A DNA stretch of 64,000 nt from an uncultured Mucilaginibacter sp. Its GTDB lineage: Bacteria; Bacteroidota; Bacteroidia; Sphingobacteriales; Sphingobacteriaceae. The translations under genes and the position numbers were made by a program. Below are positions 7,213 to 15,904 of this stretch, one piece after another (within the stretch, counting starts at the first letter, position 1; the number at the start of each line of letters is the position of its first letter). Under the pieces are notes generated by a model. The model worked only from the letters and a program-made list of their open reading frames with translations, made no database searches and was not told where the DNA came from. The stretch is from contig CAIPFE010000023.1 of NCBI GenBank assembly GCA_903864275.1, forward strand, positions 1 to 64,000. Reading direction: 5' to 3'.

Positions 7213-8661
7213 ATGATAAAATCCTCAATACTTATACTGGCTATTATATTCTTCACTATCCGTTTTTCCAGTGCGCAGGAAAAGGGATACACCCCAAAAA
7301 TAGAGCCTTGTACCTGCTGGCTTAAAGCCGACAGCAACTTAAAAACAACATGTGCCTATCTGGTAGTTCCCGAAAACAGAAGCAAACCGAACGGTAAAAC
7401 TATAAAATTGCCCTTTGCTTATGTAGAGAGCAATAATCCCAATAAACATAAAGACCCGGTGCTTTTTTCTGCCGGCGGGCCGGGAGCAAGTTCACTAAGG
7501 GGCGTGCGAATCCACTACAGGGCGTTGATGAAGAACAGGGATTATATTGCTTTTGAACAACGCGGCACCCAATATGCGCTGCCATGCCTTAAATGTGATG
7601 AGGTAGATGCGGCAGTAAAAAAGGCATACAGGAACAACCTGCCGGTAGAAAGCATGACCCTTGAAGGGATCAAACAATGCCGACAAAATTTAATAAATCA
7701 GGGAATTGACTTATCTGCCTATAACACAGATGAGAACGCAGCCGACATCGAAGACCTGCGTATAGCATTAAAGATCGATTCACTGAATTTAATCGGAATA
7801 TCTTACAGCGGTGGGTTAATGATGGCGGTTTTACATAAGTACCCGCAGCATATCCGTTCCCTTATCCTGGATTCAGCCCTCCCAGAATTTGTTAATATTG
7901 ATGAAGATGAGCTGACCAACTTTAATGAAGCGCTTAACAAGGTATTTACAAATTGTGAGACCGACTCGTCCGACAAGGCTAAATACAGCAACATTAAACA
8001 GCGGTTCCACGAATATTTTACTTCGATAGGTAGCAAATCGTTTTATATTAATTATTTGGAAAAGGGAACTACGGACAGTATAAGGGTAAAATATGGGCGC
8101 AACGAATTGTTAAGTGTTTTGCACGGCTATATGGAAGGACATGATCAAATAAAAGAGGTCCCCAGGCTGCTTACAGAAATGATAAGCGGTAACCATAAAC
8201 CTTATATAACGGCATACCTGGATGGCGTTTTTAATGGTTATGCCGGCGAATCGGGGATGCGGCTGTCGGTTTATTGTTCGGATAAAATGGCTTATGCCAA
8301 TAAAAATACTATCTACCAGCAGGAACAAATTCAACCCTACATGGCAGGCTTCCATGTGAATGATGTTTACCTGCCGATGTGCAGTTGCTGGCAGGTTGCA
8401 CCGATAGCCGTGGAAACAAAAAGACCCTTCTACTCAAATACCCCCGCCCTTTTAAGCGCCGGCGGCCTGGACGATGCCTGCAGGCCAATTTATAATGATA
8501 TGATACATCATTATATGCCTAACAGCCATCGTTTGCTGTTTACCGACAAGCAGCACGGCCCTTTGTTAAACAGCTATGAGGGCGATGCCTTTATAGGTAA
8601 ATTTTTGGATGATCCTTATAAAAAGATTGAATCAGACAAGAAAAATATAATTGCTTACTAA
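7213..8661 (+). CDS. Secreted alpha/beta hydrolase (proline iminopeptidase/TAP-like)
   Basis: A 482-residue exported serine hydrolase. A signal peptide ends near residue 21 (RFSSAQE). The oxyanion motif SAGGPGASS (86-94), the nucleophile elbow GISYSGG with Ser199, and the C-terminal QHGPL with His448 preceded by SAGGLDDACRP match the prolyl aminopeptidase/tripeptidyl aminopeptidase group, so a di- or tripeptidase role in the periplasm is likely. Cysteines near the N-terminus (CTCWLK) could form a disulfide. It is followed after 15 bases by a second exported esterase, so the two form one transcription unit. Confidence 0.85.
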   Translation: MIKSSILILAIIFFTIRFSSAQEKGYTPKIEPCTCWLKADSNLKTTCAYLVVPENRSKPNGKTIKLPFAYVESNNPNKHKDPVLFSAGGPGASSLRGVRIHYRALMKNRDYIAFEQRGTQYALPCLKCDEVDAAVKKAYRNNLPVESMTLEGIKQCRQNLINQGIDLSAYNTDENAADIEDLRIALKIDSLNLIGISYSGGLMMAVLHKYPQHIRSLILDSALPEFVNIDEDELTNFNEALNKVFTNCETDSSDKAKYSNIKQRFHEYFTSIGSKSFYINYLEKGTTDSIRVKYGRNELLSVLHGYMEGHDQIKEVPRLLTEMISGNHKPYITAYLDGVFNGYAGESGMRLSVYCSDKMAYANKNTIYQQEQIQPYMAGFHVNDVYLPMCSCWQVAPIAVETKRPFYSNTPALLSAGGLDDACRPIYNDMIHHYMPNSHRLLFTDKQHGPLLNSYEGDAFIGKFLDDPYKKIESDKKNIIAY

Positions 8662-8676
8662 TTATCGAAGAAGATC

Positions 8677-9879
8677 ATGAAAATAATTTCCTCCCTGTTT
8701 TTAACTTTAATTGCCGTAACAGCCTTTGCTCAAAAAAGAGATAATCGTATAACCATCGGTACTGTCGATACCGTTTACTCCAATATTTTAAAAGAAAAAC
8801 GGATCGTCTACGTCCATGTGCCTAATGGTGATAAGGACGAACATTACCCGGTTTTGTATATCCTCGACGGCGACGATCATTTTCAATCGGCGGTAGCCAT
8901 AGCTGAGCAGATATCAGGTATCATCCCCAGAATGATTGTTGTTGGCATCACTAATACCGACAGGGAGCGGGATCTTACCCCAACGCATGTTAAACCCGAT
9001 AGAATTATAAATGCAGGCGATGCAGCCAGGTCAGGCGGTGGAGAAAATTTTATGGGCTTCATGCAAAAGGAATTGATCCCCTATGTGGATGAGCACTATC
9101 CATCTACCTCTTATCGAGTGTTTAGCGGCCACTCACTTGGCGGTTTAGCTGTTATGAATGCGTTCTTTAACCATACCAGCCTGTTCAGTGCTTATATTGC
9201 TATAGACCCAAGTATATGGTGGGATGGCGAGCGATGGATAAAGAGTTACGAAGACGAGCTGCGGCAGCATGATTTTACCGGCAAGTCGCTGTTTGTAGGT
9301 ATTGCCAATAATATCCCAGCCGGTATGGACACCATTAGTTTTTTAAAGGATACGACCAACATTGCGCCTGTGACGCACGCTGTATTGCCCTTTGTTCATT
9401 TTTTACAAAATGCCAGGCCGGCCGGGTTATACATGGGTTCTAAATTTTATCCCAACGAATGGCATGGCTCGGTTGAATTGAATGCCGAATACGATGCCTT
9501 ACGGTACCTGTTTAAATTTTACCATTTCGATATGAACTACGTACGGGCACACCGCGACTTAAACCCTGACTCGCTGGTGAATACTCATTTTAATAAGGTA
9601 TCCAAACAAATGGGCTACCAGGTTTCACCTACCGAGGATATGATAAATAGTATGGCCTATGATTATATGGGTGCACAAAAAATGAATTATGCTTTTATTC
9701 TTTTTAAAAGGAACATTGAAAATCATCCCCAAAGCTCCAATGCCTGGGATAGTTTAGGTGATTATTATGTGGCAGTCGGGAATAAGCAAAAGGCTATTGA
9801 TGCATTTAATAAATCTTTAAGTTTGAAGGAAACGACAGATACGAGGCAGAAGCTGGAAGGGTTGACCGGGAAGAAGTAG
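8677..9879 (+). CDS. Secreted esterase (Fes/IroE-like) with C-terminal TPR
   Basis: A 400-residue exported alpha/beta hydrolase of the putative esterase family (PF00756 type). Signal peptide 1-18 ending AFAQ; core strand VLYILDGDDHFQ; nucleophile elbow FSGHSLGG with Ser153; a histidine in NEWHGSVE probably completes the triad. After the hydrolase domain (to about 285) come helices with a TPR-like unit at 340-395 (NAWDSLGDYYVAVGNKQKAI). Relatives hydrolyse siderophore or other esters; no siderophore genes are nearby, so substrate is open. Second gene of the hydrolase pair. Confidence 0.85.
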   Translation: MKIISSLFLTLIAVTAFAQKRDNRITIGTVDTVYSNILKEKRIVYVHVPNGDKDEHYPVLYILDGDDHFQSAVAIAEQISGIIPRMIVVGITNTDRERDLTPTHVKPDRIINAGDAARSGGGENFMGFMQKELIPYVDEHYPSTSYRVFSGHSLGGLAVMNAFFNHTSLFSAYIAIDPSIWWDGERWIKSYEDELRQHDFTGKSLFVGIANNIPAGMDTISFLKDTTNIAPVTHAVLPFVHFLQNARPAGLYMGSKFYPNEWHGSVELNAEYDALRYLFKFYHFDMNYVRAHRDLNPDSLVNTHFNKVSKQMGYQVSPTEDMINSMAYDYMGAQKMNYAFILFKRNIENHPQSSNAWDSLGDYYVAVGNKQKAIDAFNKSLSLKETTDTRQKLEGLTGKK

Positions 9880-9971
9880 ACCTTCCATGCAATTGTAGAA
9901 TTTCAACATATTATTCGATACGTCGGGAACTATACTTCCTCTATCCTTTAGCTAAGGTGTATCTCAATAAA

Positions 9972-9995
9972 ATATAAAATCCCTCTGAAGGGGGG
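9972..9995. repeat. Degenerate CCCCCT...AGGGGG palindrome
   Basis: AATCCCTCTGAAGGGGGGAC looks like a shortened copy of the CCCCCTAAAGGGGG family seen at 25721 and 45240. The rest of the 204-base gap 9880-10083 shows no gene. Confidence 0.4.
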
Positions 9996-10083
9996 ACAAG
10001 GCTACCTGAATTTATAAGTAGTTTTATTTAATCCATCTAAATAAACAATGAATAGAATTTAAAAAAATTATCCCTCAACATCT

Positions 10084-10566
10084 ATGAAAAAAACAATTGT
10101 ATTAATAGCGTTTTTATCGGTGGGGTTCTTCTTCTCATCATTTAATGACGGTAAGTATTCCATAAGTTCCCAGCCCCACACCAAAGGGTCACTGACTGAT
10201 ATAGCAAAAGCGTTTTTGTTGGCTGAAGAGCAATCATACCAGCAATCGGCCACTAGAGAAAATGTGGAAGCAGTTTTGAGTTTTTGCTGCGACACCGTAA
10301 AATATGATCACGTGCTTTCGCCCGATAAGAAATTCAGTTTTAGTGGAAAAAACCAATGGAGAACGGGATCGGTGTCGCACCTGGGTGAAACGAAAAATGT
10401 AAAGCTGGAGATTGTGCAATGTATCCATCAGCAAAATATAGTAGTCGTAGAGTTTACCCTTTACAGGGAGGTTACCGATGGAGGGCAAAAGTCAAAGGGA
10501 ACTATTTTATCAATTATAGAGTTTAACAAGGATAGCAAAATCGACAAACTAACCGACTATTTGTAA
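10084..10566 (+). CDS. Exported NTF2-like (SnoaL fold) protein
   Basis: A 160-residue protein with an N-terminal signal peptide or anchor (MKKTIVLIAFLSVGFFFSSF). The mature part (about 35-160) shows the helix-helix-strand pattern of the NTF2/SnoaL fold, with the cone helices at IAKAFLLAEEQSYQQ and a run of strands from NVKLEIVQCIHQ to GTILSIIEFN. No catalytic residues could be assigned. It stands alone between the hydrolase pair and the convergent cupin gene. Confidence 0.65.
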   Translation: MKKTIVLIAFLSVGFFFSSFNDGKYSISSQPHTKGSLTDIAKAFLLAEEQSYQQSATRENVEAVLSFCCDTVKYDHVLSPDKKFSFSGKNQWRTGSVSHLGETKNVKLEIVQCIHQQNIVVVEFTLYREVTDGGQKSKGTILSIIEFNKDSKIDKLTDYL

Positions 10567-10674
10567 AGACAAAAAACTTTTTGCTGCATTTAATTGCCGG
10601 GCGTATGTGATCAATACCTGATATTTTAAACGCTGGCGCTGTCAGGATTGAAGCGTTCCCAAATCTGGCTATTG

Positions 10675-11556
10675 TTAAAAAGGCTTTCCCGCCGCCAATT
10701 CCCTATCTGCCCATTTTACAGCCAGCCGTTCGCGGTATTTGGCGTAATTAGCCTTAAAGGTCATTTTGAGCACACTGTCCAAACCGCCTTTTATCGCAAG
10801 GTTATATATGCTTGCTGCCTTGCGTGTGACGGAAGCATCCCAGGCACGCAGGCTTAAGGAATAGCCACCTTCCAGGTACTTCATCCAGTGCCAGTAGCCG
10901 GTGGGCATAAACAGGGTATCGCCATGCTCCAAAAAAGCTTCAACACCTTCCACGCCTTCAAGCGCGGGAAATTTTTTGGTGTCGGGGTTTGATACATCAT
11001 AATCTTCCAGCGCATAGGTGGCATTGGGAATACAATATAAACGGCGTTTCCATTTGTTTTCAAACAGGATCACATGCTTTTTGCCGCCGAAATGGGTGTG
11101 GAAGATATGCGGCAGGTCGATATCATAGTGCAAAAAAGTAACCGAATTTGACCCGCCAAAAAACATCGAGGGCATGCTCTCGATAAAGCCGCCCATCAGT
11201 TCTTTCGGGAAGGCAATGTCATTTAATAGCTGCGGCGCCTGTTTGAAAATATTAAAGAAGAATATCCTTAATTCAGTGGGCTCCGACATGATCAGGTTGA
11301 TATATTTATCAAAAGGCATTTCGGCAGCCGATGAATTGATCGGTTTTGACGGATCGGCTTTTGAATTATCATACAAAGGCACCACTTTACTGCCAACGGC
11401 TTCCTTTAAATATTCAGGCGTCCATTTTTCACGCGCGGGCCAGTTACTGGTTAAGCCTTTGATCACCAGGGGCCGCCTTGGGTCTAAATAATTCTTTTTA
11501 AAATCTTCGGGACTTATATTTTCGACGGTATCGATTGGGCGGAGAATAAAACTCAT
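10675..11556 (-). CDS. JmjC-like cupin (Cupin_8) Fe(II)/2-oxoglutarate oxygenase
   Basis: A 293-residue single-domain oxygenase-like protein. The iron-binding triad is visible as His143 and Asp145 (FLHYDIDLPHIF) and His223 (PTGYWHWMKYL); Lys159/160 after HTHFGG is placed to hold 2-oxoglutarate. The start is RPIDTVENISPEDFKKNY, typical of this family in Bacteroidota. Family members hydroxylate protein side chains or small molecules; the target here is unknown. Converges with the NTF2-like gene (108-base gap). Confidence 0.85.
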   Translation of the reverse strand: MSFILRPIDTVENISPEDFKKNYLDPRRPLVIKGLTSNWPAREKWTPEYLKEAVGSKVVPLYDNSKADPSKPINSSAAEMPFDKYINLIMSEPTELRIFFFNIFKQAPQLLNDIAFPKELMGGFIESMPSMFFGGSNSVTFLHYDIDLPHIFHTHFGGKKHVILFENKWKRRLYCIPNATYALEDYDVSNPDTKKFPALEGVEGVEAFLEHGDTLFMPTGYWHWMKYLEGGYSLSLRAWDASVTRKAASIYNLAIKGGLDSVLKMTFKANYAKYRERLAVKWADRELAAGKPF

Positions 11557-11797
11557 ATTTTACATTATTTTCCAGGTCAAAAAAATAAATAAACGCTTAT
11601 GTTCCTGGAAGAAACACAAATAACGAAATAAAATGGTGAAGCGCATGAATGATTTTTTAAAATCATAGGCGCATCTTGACGTTTTTGATGCTATCGTGAC
11701 AAAAACATTTTTAACAAAGAATTATGCAACGACCTTTACAAATTTGGGTAATCAAAACAATTTATAGCTTTTTACCTTTTGTAATAAATCAAAAACA

Positions 11798-12013
11798 ATG
11801 AACAGGACCATTGGAATCGTACTCATCATAATTGGCGCTATTATGATCATCTGGACAGGCTTTACCTACACTAAAAAGGAAAAAATAGTCGACGCCGGGC
11901 CGATACAAATATCTGCCGACAGGCAAAAAACAGTAAACTGGCCGCCCTACCTCGGCGGCATACTGCTTATTGGCGGAATAGTGATTGTTGCTACGGCTAA
12001 AAAAACGTCGTAG
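11798..12013 (+). CDS. Small two-helix membrane protein
   Basis: The 71-residue protein has hydrophobic helices at 4-22 (IGIVLIIIGAIMIIWTGFTY) and 49-66 (YLGGILLIGGIVIVAT), with a 25-residue polar loop and a short basic tail. No function recognised. Its stop codon TAG is the first part of the dispersed palindrome at 12009-12039, so that element may have set the gene's end. The preceding gap (11557-11797) is AT-rich with no other gene visible. Confidence 0.7.
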   Translation: MNRTIGIVLIIIGAIMIIWTGFTYTKKEKIVDAGPIQISADRQKTVNWPPYLGGILLIGGIVIVATAKKTS

Positions 12014-12039
12014 AGACGCCGATGCATCGCGTCTCTACG
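12009..12039. repeat. Dispersed palindrome CGTAGAGACGC...GCGTCTCTACG
   Basis: Arms CGTAGAGACGC and GCGTCTCTACG surround CGATGCATC. I recall this kind of element as widespread in Bacteroidota and cyanobacteria, unverified. It overlaps the stop codon of the preceding small membrane protein. Confidence 0.75.
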
Positions 12040-12095
12040 GGCTAATGGAGCGTTGGACTTTCTCCTTTCGGCTTTTACCCCTACCTTTAGTCCCG

Positions 12096-12995
12096 ATGAT
12101 CTTCGATTTCCGCTTAAAAGTATTTTATACCGTTGCGCAAAGGCTAAGCTTTACAAAAGCCGCCGCGGGGTTATTTATTACCCAGCCGGCTGTTACCAAG
12201 CATATCAAAGAGTTGGAGCAGCAGTTGAATGTGCAATTGTTCAGGCGTAATGGTAACAGCATTGCTTTAACAAGTGCTGGAAAAATATTGCTGCAATATG
12301 CCGAAAAGATATTTCAAACTTATACAGAACTTGAAAACGAGCTGGCCCAATTGAACAATATAGAAGCCGGTACCTTGCACATCGGTGCAAGCACAACAGT
12401 GGCCCAAACCATATTGCCCAAAATACTGGCGCTGTTTAAAAAAACGTACCCGGCCGTTAATTTTACTTTTATCCAGGGCAATACCGACGTGATCACCCAA
12501 CTGGTATTAGCCGAAAAGGTTGATATAGCGATTGTTGAAGGGGCTGCCCATCACCCGCAGATCGCTTATGCGCCATTCGCGAAGGATGAAATTGTACTGG
12601 TGACCCGGGCAAATAACCAGTTATCAAAAAAGCCCGAAATAACGCCCAAACAATTACTGAATATCCCTTTGATACTACGCGAAGCGGGCTCCGGTACACT
12701 CGACGTAATATTTAACGCGCTCGCAAAAATTGGCATTAACCCCAAAGACCTTCAGATCGAGATACAACTGGAAAGCAGCATTGCCATAAAACAATACCTG
12801 CTTTATTCCGAAACGGCCACATTCCTGTCTATCCAATCCGTTGTCAGTGAATTAAAGTATAACGAACTAAGCATTATCGAAATTAAAGGGCTGGAGATCT
12901 TCCGCACGTTCCAGTTTATCCAGCTGCACGGCAAAAACTCAAAACTGATCGATCTGTTTAAACGTTTTTGTCTTTCTAATTATAACTTAAAGTAA
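12096..12995 (+). CDS. LysR family transcriptional regulator
   Basis: A 299-residue LysR-type regulator. The winged helix-turn-helix is residues 1-60 (FRLKVFYTVAQRLSFTKAA, then FITQPAVTKHIKELE), and the periplasmic-binding-like effector domain runs from about 88 (GTLHIGASTTVAQTILP) to the end. The frame is open further upstream, but that part translates the palindrome at 12009 and is not LysR-like, so ATG 12096 is chosen. The ferredoxin reductase gene follows by 74 bases on the same strand and is a candidate target. CysB/CbbR-like effector domains sense small anions or metabolites, not identifiable here. Confidence 0.88.
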   Translation: MIFDFRLKVFYTVAQRLSFTKAAAGLFITQPAVTKHIKELEQQLNVQLFRRNGNSIALTSAGKILLQYAEKIFQTYTELENELAQLNNIEAGTLHIGASTTVAQTILPKILALFKKTYPAVNFTFIQGNTDVITQLVLAEKVDIAIVEGAAHHPQIAYAPFAKDEIVLVTRANNQLSKKPEITPKQLLNIPLILREAGSGTLDVIFNALAKIGINPKDLQIEIQLESSIAIKQYLLYSETATFLSIQSVVSELKYNELSIIEIKGLEIFRTFQFIQLHGKNSKLIDLFKRFCLSNYNLK

Positions 12996-13069
12996 TTAGG
13001 AATTACTATTTATCATTAGCTATGAGTTATAATAAGAGCGATCTTTAGCTATTAATTCATACACATCTA

Positions 13070-14080
13070 ATGAAACTAATTACTAGTGATATTTGCATTA
13101 TAGGGGCCGGTCCCGTGGGCTTATTCGCGGTTTTTGAAGCAGGCTTATTAAAAATGCGCTGCCACCTGATCGACGTGTTACCCCAGGTTGGGGGTCAGCT
13201 TTCTGAGATCTATCCCCAAAAGCCAATTTATGATATTCCCGGCTTCCCAACCATCAATGCGCAGCAGCTGGTTGACGGTTTAATGGAACAAATAGAACCT
13301 TTTAAGCCCACTTTCTCACTGGGTGAAAGGGTAAACGAATTACTGCAACTGGAAGACGACTCATTTGTTACCCGTACCAGCGATGATACCGAAGTGCGCA
13401 GTAAAGTTGTTGTAATAGCCGGCGGCCTGGGCTGTTTCGAACCCCGCAAACCGCCAATTGACGGCCTGGAGGCATTTGAAGGGAAGGGTGTAGCTTATAT
13501 GATTAAAAACCCGGAAGCTTACCGGGGCCGTAAAGTTGTATTGGCCGGCGGCGGCGATTCCGCTTTGGACTGGACCATTTTTTTAGCTGACATTGCTGAT
13601 GAAGTTACTTTGATCCATCGTGGCGATACTTTCCGCGGTGCGCCGGATTCTGCCGAAAAAGTATTTGAGCTGGCGAACCAGGGCCGCATTAATCTTGTCC
13701 TACAGGCACATATAAAAGCCATTAAGGGCAACGGTCATTTGCAGCAAGTAGAGGTGATCGGCAAGGATAATGAAATTTCCCTGATCGAAGCCGACCATCT
13801 GATCCCATTGTTTGGCCTCACCCCAAAGCTCGGACCGATTGCCGAATGGGGCTTAAATGTCGACAAGTCGGCTATCATGGTGGACACCGTGGATTACAGC
13901 ACCAATGTAAAAGGCGTTTATGCCATAGGCGATATAAATATCTATCCCGGTAAGCTTAAGCTTATCCTCTGCGGTTTCCACGAGGCCGCACTGATGGCCC
14001 AAAGCGCATTTAAAGTCGTTTACCCTGACCAGAAACTAAGCTTTAAATACACCACAGTTTACGGGGTAACAGCGTTTTAG
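13070..14080 (+). CDS. Ferredoxin--NADP reductase, thioredoxin-reductase-like
   Basis: A 336-residue flavoprotein with an FAD Rossmann motif IIGAGPVGLF (10-19) and an NADPH motif LAGGGDSALDW (158-168). The CxxC redox pair of thioredoxin reductase is absent, and the sequence runs like the YumC-type ferredoxin/flavodoxin-NADP reductases. It transfers electrons between NADPH and ferredoxin. The 2Fe-2S ferredoxin gene follows after an iterated-word hairpin, so the pair is probably a working electron-transfer unit. Confidence 0.92.
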   Translation: MKLITSDICIIGAGPVGLFAVFEAGLLKMRCHLIDVLPQVGGQLSEIYPQKPIYDIPGFPTINAQQLVDGLMEQIEPFKPTFSLGERVNELLQLEDDSFVTRTSDDTEVRSKVVVIAGGLGCFEPRKPPIDGLEAFEGKGVAYMIKNPEAYRGRKVVLAGGGDSALDWTIFLADIADEVTLIHRGDTFRGAPDSAEKVFELANQGRINLVLQAHIKAIKGNGHLQQVEVIGKDNEISLIEADHLIPLFGLTPKLGPIAEWGLNVDKSAIMVDTVDYSTNVKGVYAIGDINIYPGKLKLILCGFHEAALMAQSAFKVVYPDQKLSFKYTTVYGVTAF

Positions 14081-14085
14081 GGAGG

Positions 14086-14180
14086 AAAGCTTAAAGCAGA
14101 AAGACCAAAGCTGAAAGCTTGAAAATCGAAGGATAAATCTAATCTAACTAATTACGGCTTTAAGCTTTTTGCTTTTAGCT
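14086..14180. repeat. Iterated-word palindrome, AAAGC family, copy 2
   Basis: AAAGCTTAAAGCAGAAAG on the left and GGCTTTAAGCTTTTTGC followed by TTTTAGCT on the right are imperfect inverted repeats of the AAAGC word. It begins 6 bases after the reductase stop and ends GCTTTTAGCTC plus six A directly before the ferredoxin ATG, the same layout as at hutI. Confidence 0.8.
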
Positions 14181-14187
14181 CAAAAAA

Positions 14188-14505
14188 ATGATCACTTTAA
14201 CCATTGAAGATAGAAACGGCCACCGCGAACCGGTTGAAATCCCTGAAGGGATTAACCTAAGTTTGATGGAAGTTTTAAAAGCTTCCGATCACCATATCCT
14301 TGCTACCTGCGGCGGCATGGCGCTTTGCGCCACCTGCCATGTACAGGTTATTGAAGGCCCCGAACAATATTTTCATCCCACAGACCTCGAACTTGATTTG
14401 CTGGACACCCTCCCCGATGCCGGCAACGACAGCCGCCTGGCCTGCCAGCTAAGGGTCAATGAGGATATGGATGGGATGGTATTCAGGATAAAGGGGGAAG
14501 AGTAA
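14188..14505 (+). CDS. 2Fe-2S ferredoxin, adrenodoxin type
   Basis: A 105-residue ferredoxin. Cluster ligands are Cys41, Cys47, Cys50 and Cys86 (CGGMALCATC then LACQL), the C-x5-C-x2-C-x35-C spacing of adrenodoxin/Isc-type ferredoxins. The conserved DLELDLLDTLPD helix and the DSRLACQ loop support it. It probably takes electrons from the preceding reductase and hands them to an unidentified oxygenase or to the diiron protein downstream. Confidence 0.93.
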   Translation: MITLTIEDRNGHREPVEIPEGINLSLMEVLKASDHHILATCGGMALCATCHVQVIEGPEQYFHPTDLELDLLDTLPDAGNDSRLACQLRVNEDMDGMVFRIKGEE

Positions 14506-14720
14506 TCACAAGTTAGATAAATCTGTCCGAATTTCACCGCTGCATTTGAAGAATGTTCTTTCATTTGCGATAAAGTTTGTTACATTTAGTAAAGTTTCTA
14601 AGTGATGGCTGTTTTTTACAGGTAATCCCCCCATTGCCTGTAAGCCTGAGAATGCTGGTGGCAAACCCATTGGCCCGTTAAAAGCAAATAATTCTGGTGA
14701 TATAATAAAATCGCAATGTC

Positions 14721-15461
14721 ATGATTAAAGTTTCAGAAATTGCCTCTGATGTTTATCGGATTTCGGTGTTTGTTCAAGAAATTAATTTACAGTTCAATCA
14801 TTTTTTGATCAAAGATGATGAACCTATGCTCTATCACGCCGGGATGAAACAAATGTTTCCGATAGTACTGGAAGCAGTAAGTAAAATCATTCCTCCATCA
14901 CAGATCAGGTGGATTGGATTTAGTCATTTTGAGGTGGATGAGTGTGGAGCACTTAATGATTGGCTATTGGCTGCACCAAATGCAAAAGCTGTGTGCAGTG
15001 AAGCAGGCGCTATTGTTAATATGACCGACTTTGCAATAAGACCAGCGCTTGCAATGGCAGGCAACGCTGTTTTAAATACAGGAAAACATAATTATCGCTT
15101 TATCAGAACACCTCATTTACCCCACGGCTGGGATGCGGGGGTAATGTTCGAGGAAACAAATGGAACGCTGTTATGCTCTGATCTATTCCATCAAAACGGA
15201 AATGTAACTGATATTACAGACAAAGACATTTTAGCATTACATAAAGTTTCGATGCTCGAATTTGAAGGAGGCCCTTTAATGCAATACACACCTTATACCC
15301 ATAATACTGCAAAGCTACTTTATTCATTGGCAGACCTTAAACCAAAAACACTTGCAACAATGCATGGTTCTTCATTCTATGGTAATTGCAGCCAAGCGCT
15401 AATAGATCTTAATTTGGTGATGAAAGAAATCTGGGGAGATGAAGATATGTTAAATAATTAA
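14721..15461 (+). CDS. Stand-alone diiron beta-lactamase-fold protein (flavodiiron-type ODP domain)
   Basis: A 246-residue metallo-beta-lactamase-fold protein with the HxExD motif of flavodiiron proteins (His69, Glu71, Asp73 in FSHFEVDECG), followed by His132/His135 (PHLPHGWD), Asp154 (LLCSDLFH) and a late His in ATMHGSSF. Flavodiiron proteins reduce O2 or NO, but they carry a flavodoxin domain that is missing here; length fits only the diiron domain. It would need an external donor, and the ferredoxin pair just upstream could supply one. The 215-base gap before it (14506-14720) shows no recognised element. Confidence 0.8.
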   Translation: MIKVSEIASDVYRISVFVQEINLQFNHFLIKDDEPMLYHAGMKQMFPIVLEAVSKIIPPSQIRWIGFSHFEVDECGALNDWLLAAPNAKAVCSEAGAIVNMTDFAIRPALAMAGNAVLNTGKHNYRFIRTPHLPHGWDAGVMFEETNGTLLCSDLFHQNGNVTDITDKDILALHKVSMLEFEGGPLMQYTPYTHNTAKLLYSLADLKPKTLATMHGSSFYGNCSQALIDLNLVMKEIWGDEDMLNN

Positions 15462-15485
15462 TTATTATCTTATAGTTTTAAAAAA

Positions 15486-15525
15486 TTGATATACATTTGA
15501 TACTGATAACCCTAAAGTATATCAA
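15486..15525 (+). promoter_or_regulatory. Inverted repeat TTGATATAC...GTATATCAA before hxlR-type gene
   Basis: A perfect 9-bp inverted repeat (15486-15494 and 15517-15525) with a 22-base spacer that itself holds TTGATACTGATAA. It ends two bases before the ATG of the HxlR regulator, a good place for an autoregulatory operator. Confidence 0.5.
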
Positions 15526-15527
15526 TC

Positions 15528-15863
15528 ATGAAAGAAAAGGAAAACGACATCGCCAACCGTATCTCCTACGTTCAAAACACGTTAGCTGCCATCAGCGGCA
15601 AGTGGAAGCTGCCTATTTTAATGTCGATGTATGCCGGTAAAAACAGGTTCAGGGATATACAGCGGAATATACCAAATATCACTACCCGCGTACTCTCCAA
15701 AGAGCTGAAGGACCTGGAAGCAAATAAACTCATCATCCGCATTGTTCACGACAGCTACCCGGTATCTATAGAATATAAACTTACTACTTACAGCTTCACC
15801 CTTACCCCAGTGGTTGATGAAATGATAAAATGGGGCAGGCAGCATAGTAAAGGGGGATTGTGA
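15528..15863 (+). CDS. HxlR family winged-helix regulator
   Basis: A 111-residue HxlR/MarR-fold repressor: GKWKLPILMSMYAGKNRFRD, then IPNITTRVLSKELKDLE, then a wing ending SFTLTPVVDEMIKWG. The usual N-terminal regulatory cysteine of quinone or aldehyde-sensing members is absent. It has its own inverted repeat at the start codon. Its TGA stop runs straight into an iterated TTTACGATT array and then the DinB gene, so both are likely one unit. Confidence 0.88.
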   Translation: MKEKENDIANRISYVQNTLAAISGKWKLPILMSMYAGKNRFRDIQRNIPNITTRVLSKELKDLEANKLIIRIVHDSYPVSIEYKLTTYSFTLTPVVDEMIKWGRQHSKGGL

Positions 15864-15898
15864 TATTTACGATTTACGATTTCAGAATTACGATTTAG
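15864..15898. repeat. Iterated-word array TTTACGA between hxlR and dinB genes
   Basis: The whole 41-base gap is TATTTACGATTTACGATTTC followed by AGAATTACGATTTAG and six A before ATG: the word ATTTACG three times, last copy AATTACG. The same word occurs at 30967-30987. The array fits exactly between stop and start codons. Confidence 0.7.
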
Positions 15899-15904
15899 AA
15901 AAAA

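Noticed and set aside
14640..14700. Riboswitch before the diiron gene (contains CCTGAGA, TPP-like)
   Set aside because: The rest of the TPP core is missing and no stable fold with a terminator was seen.
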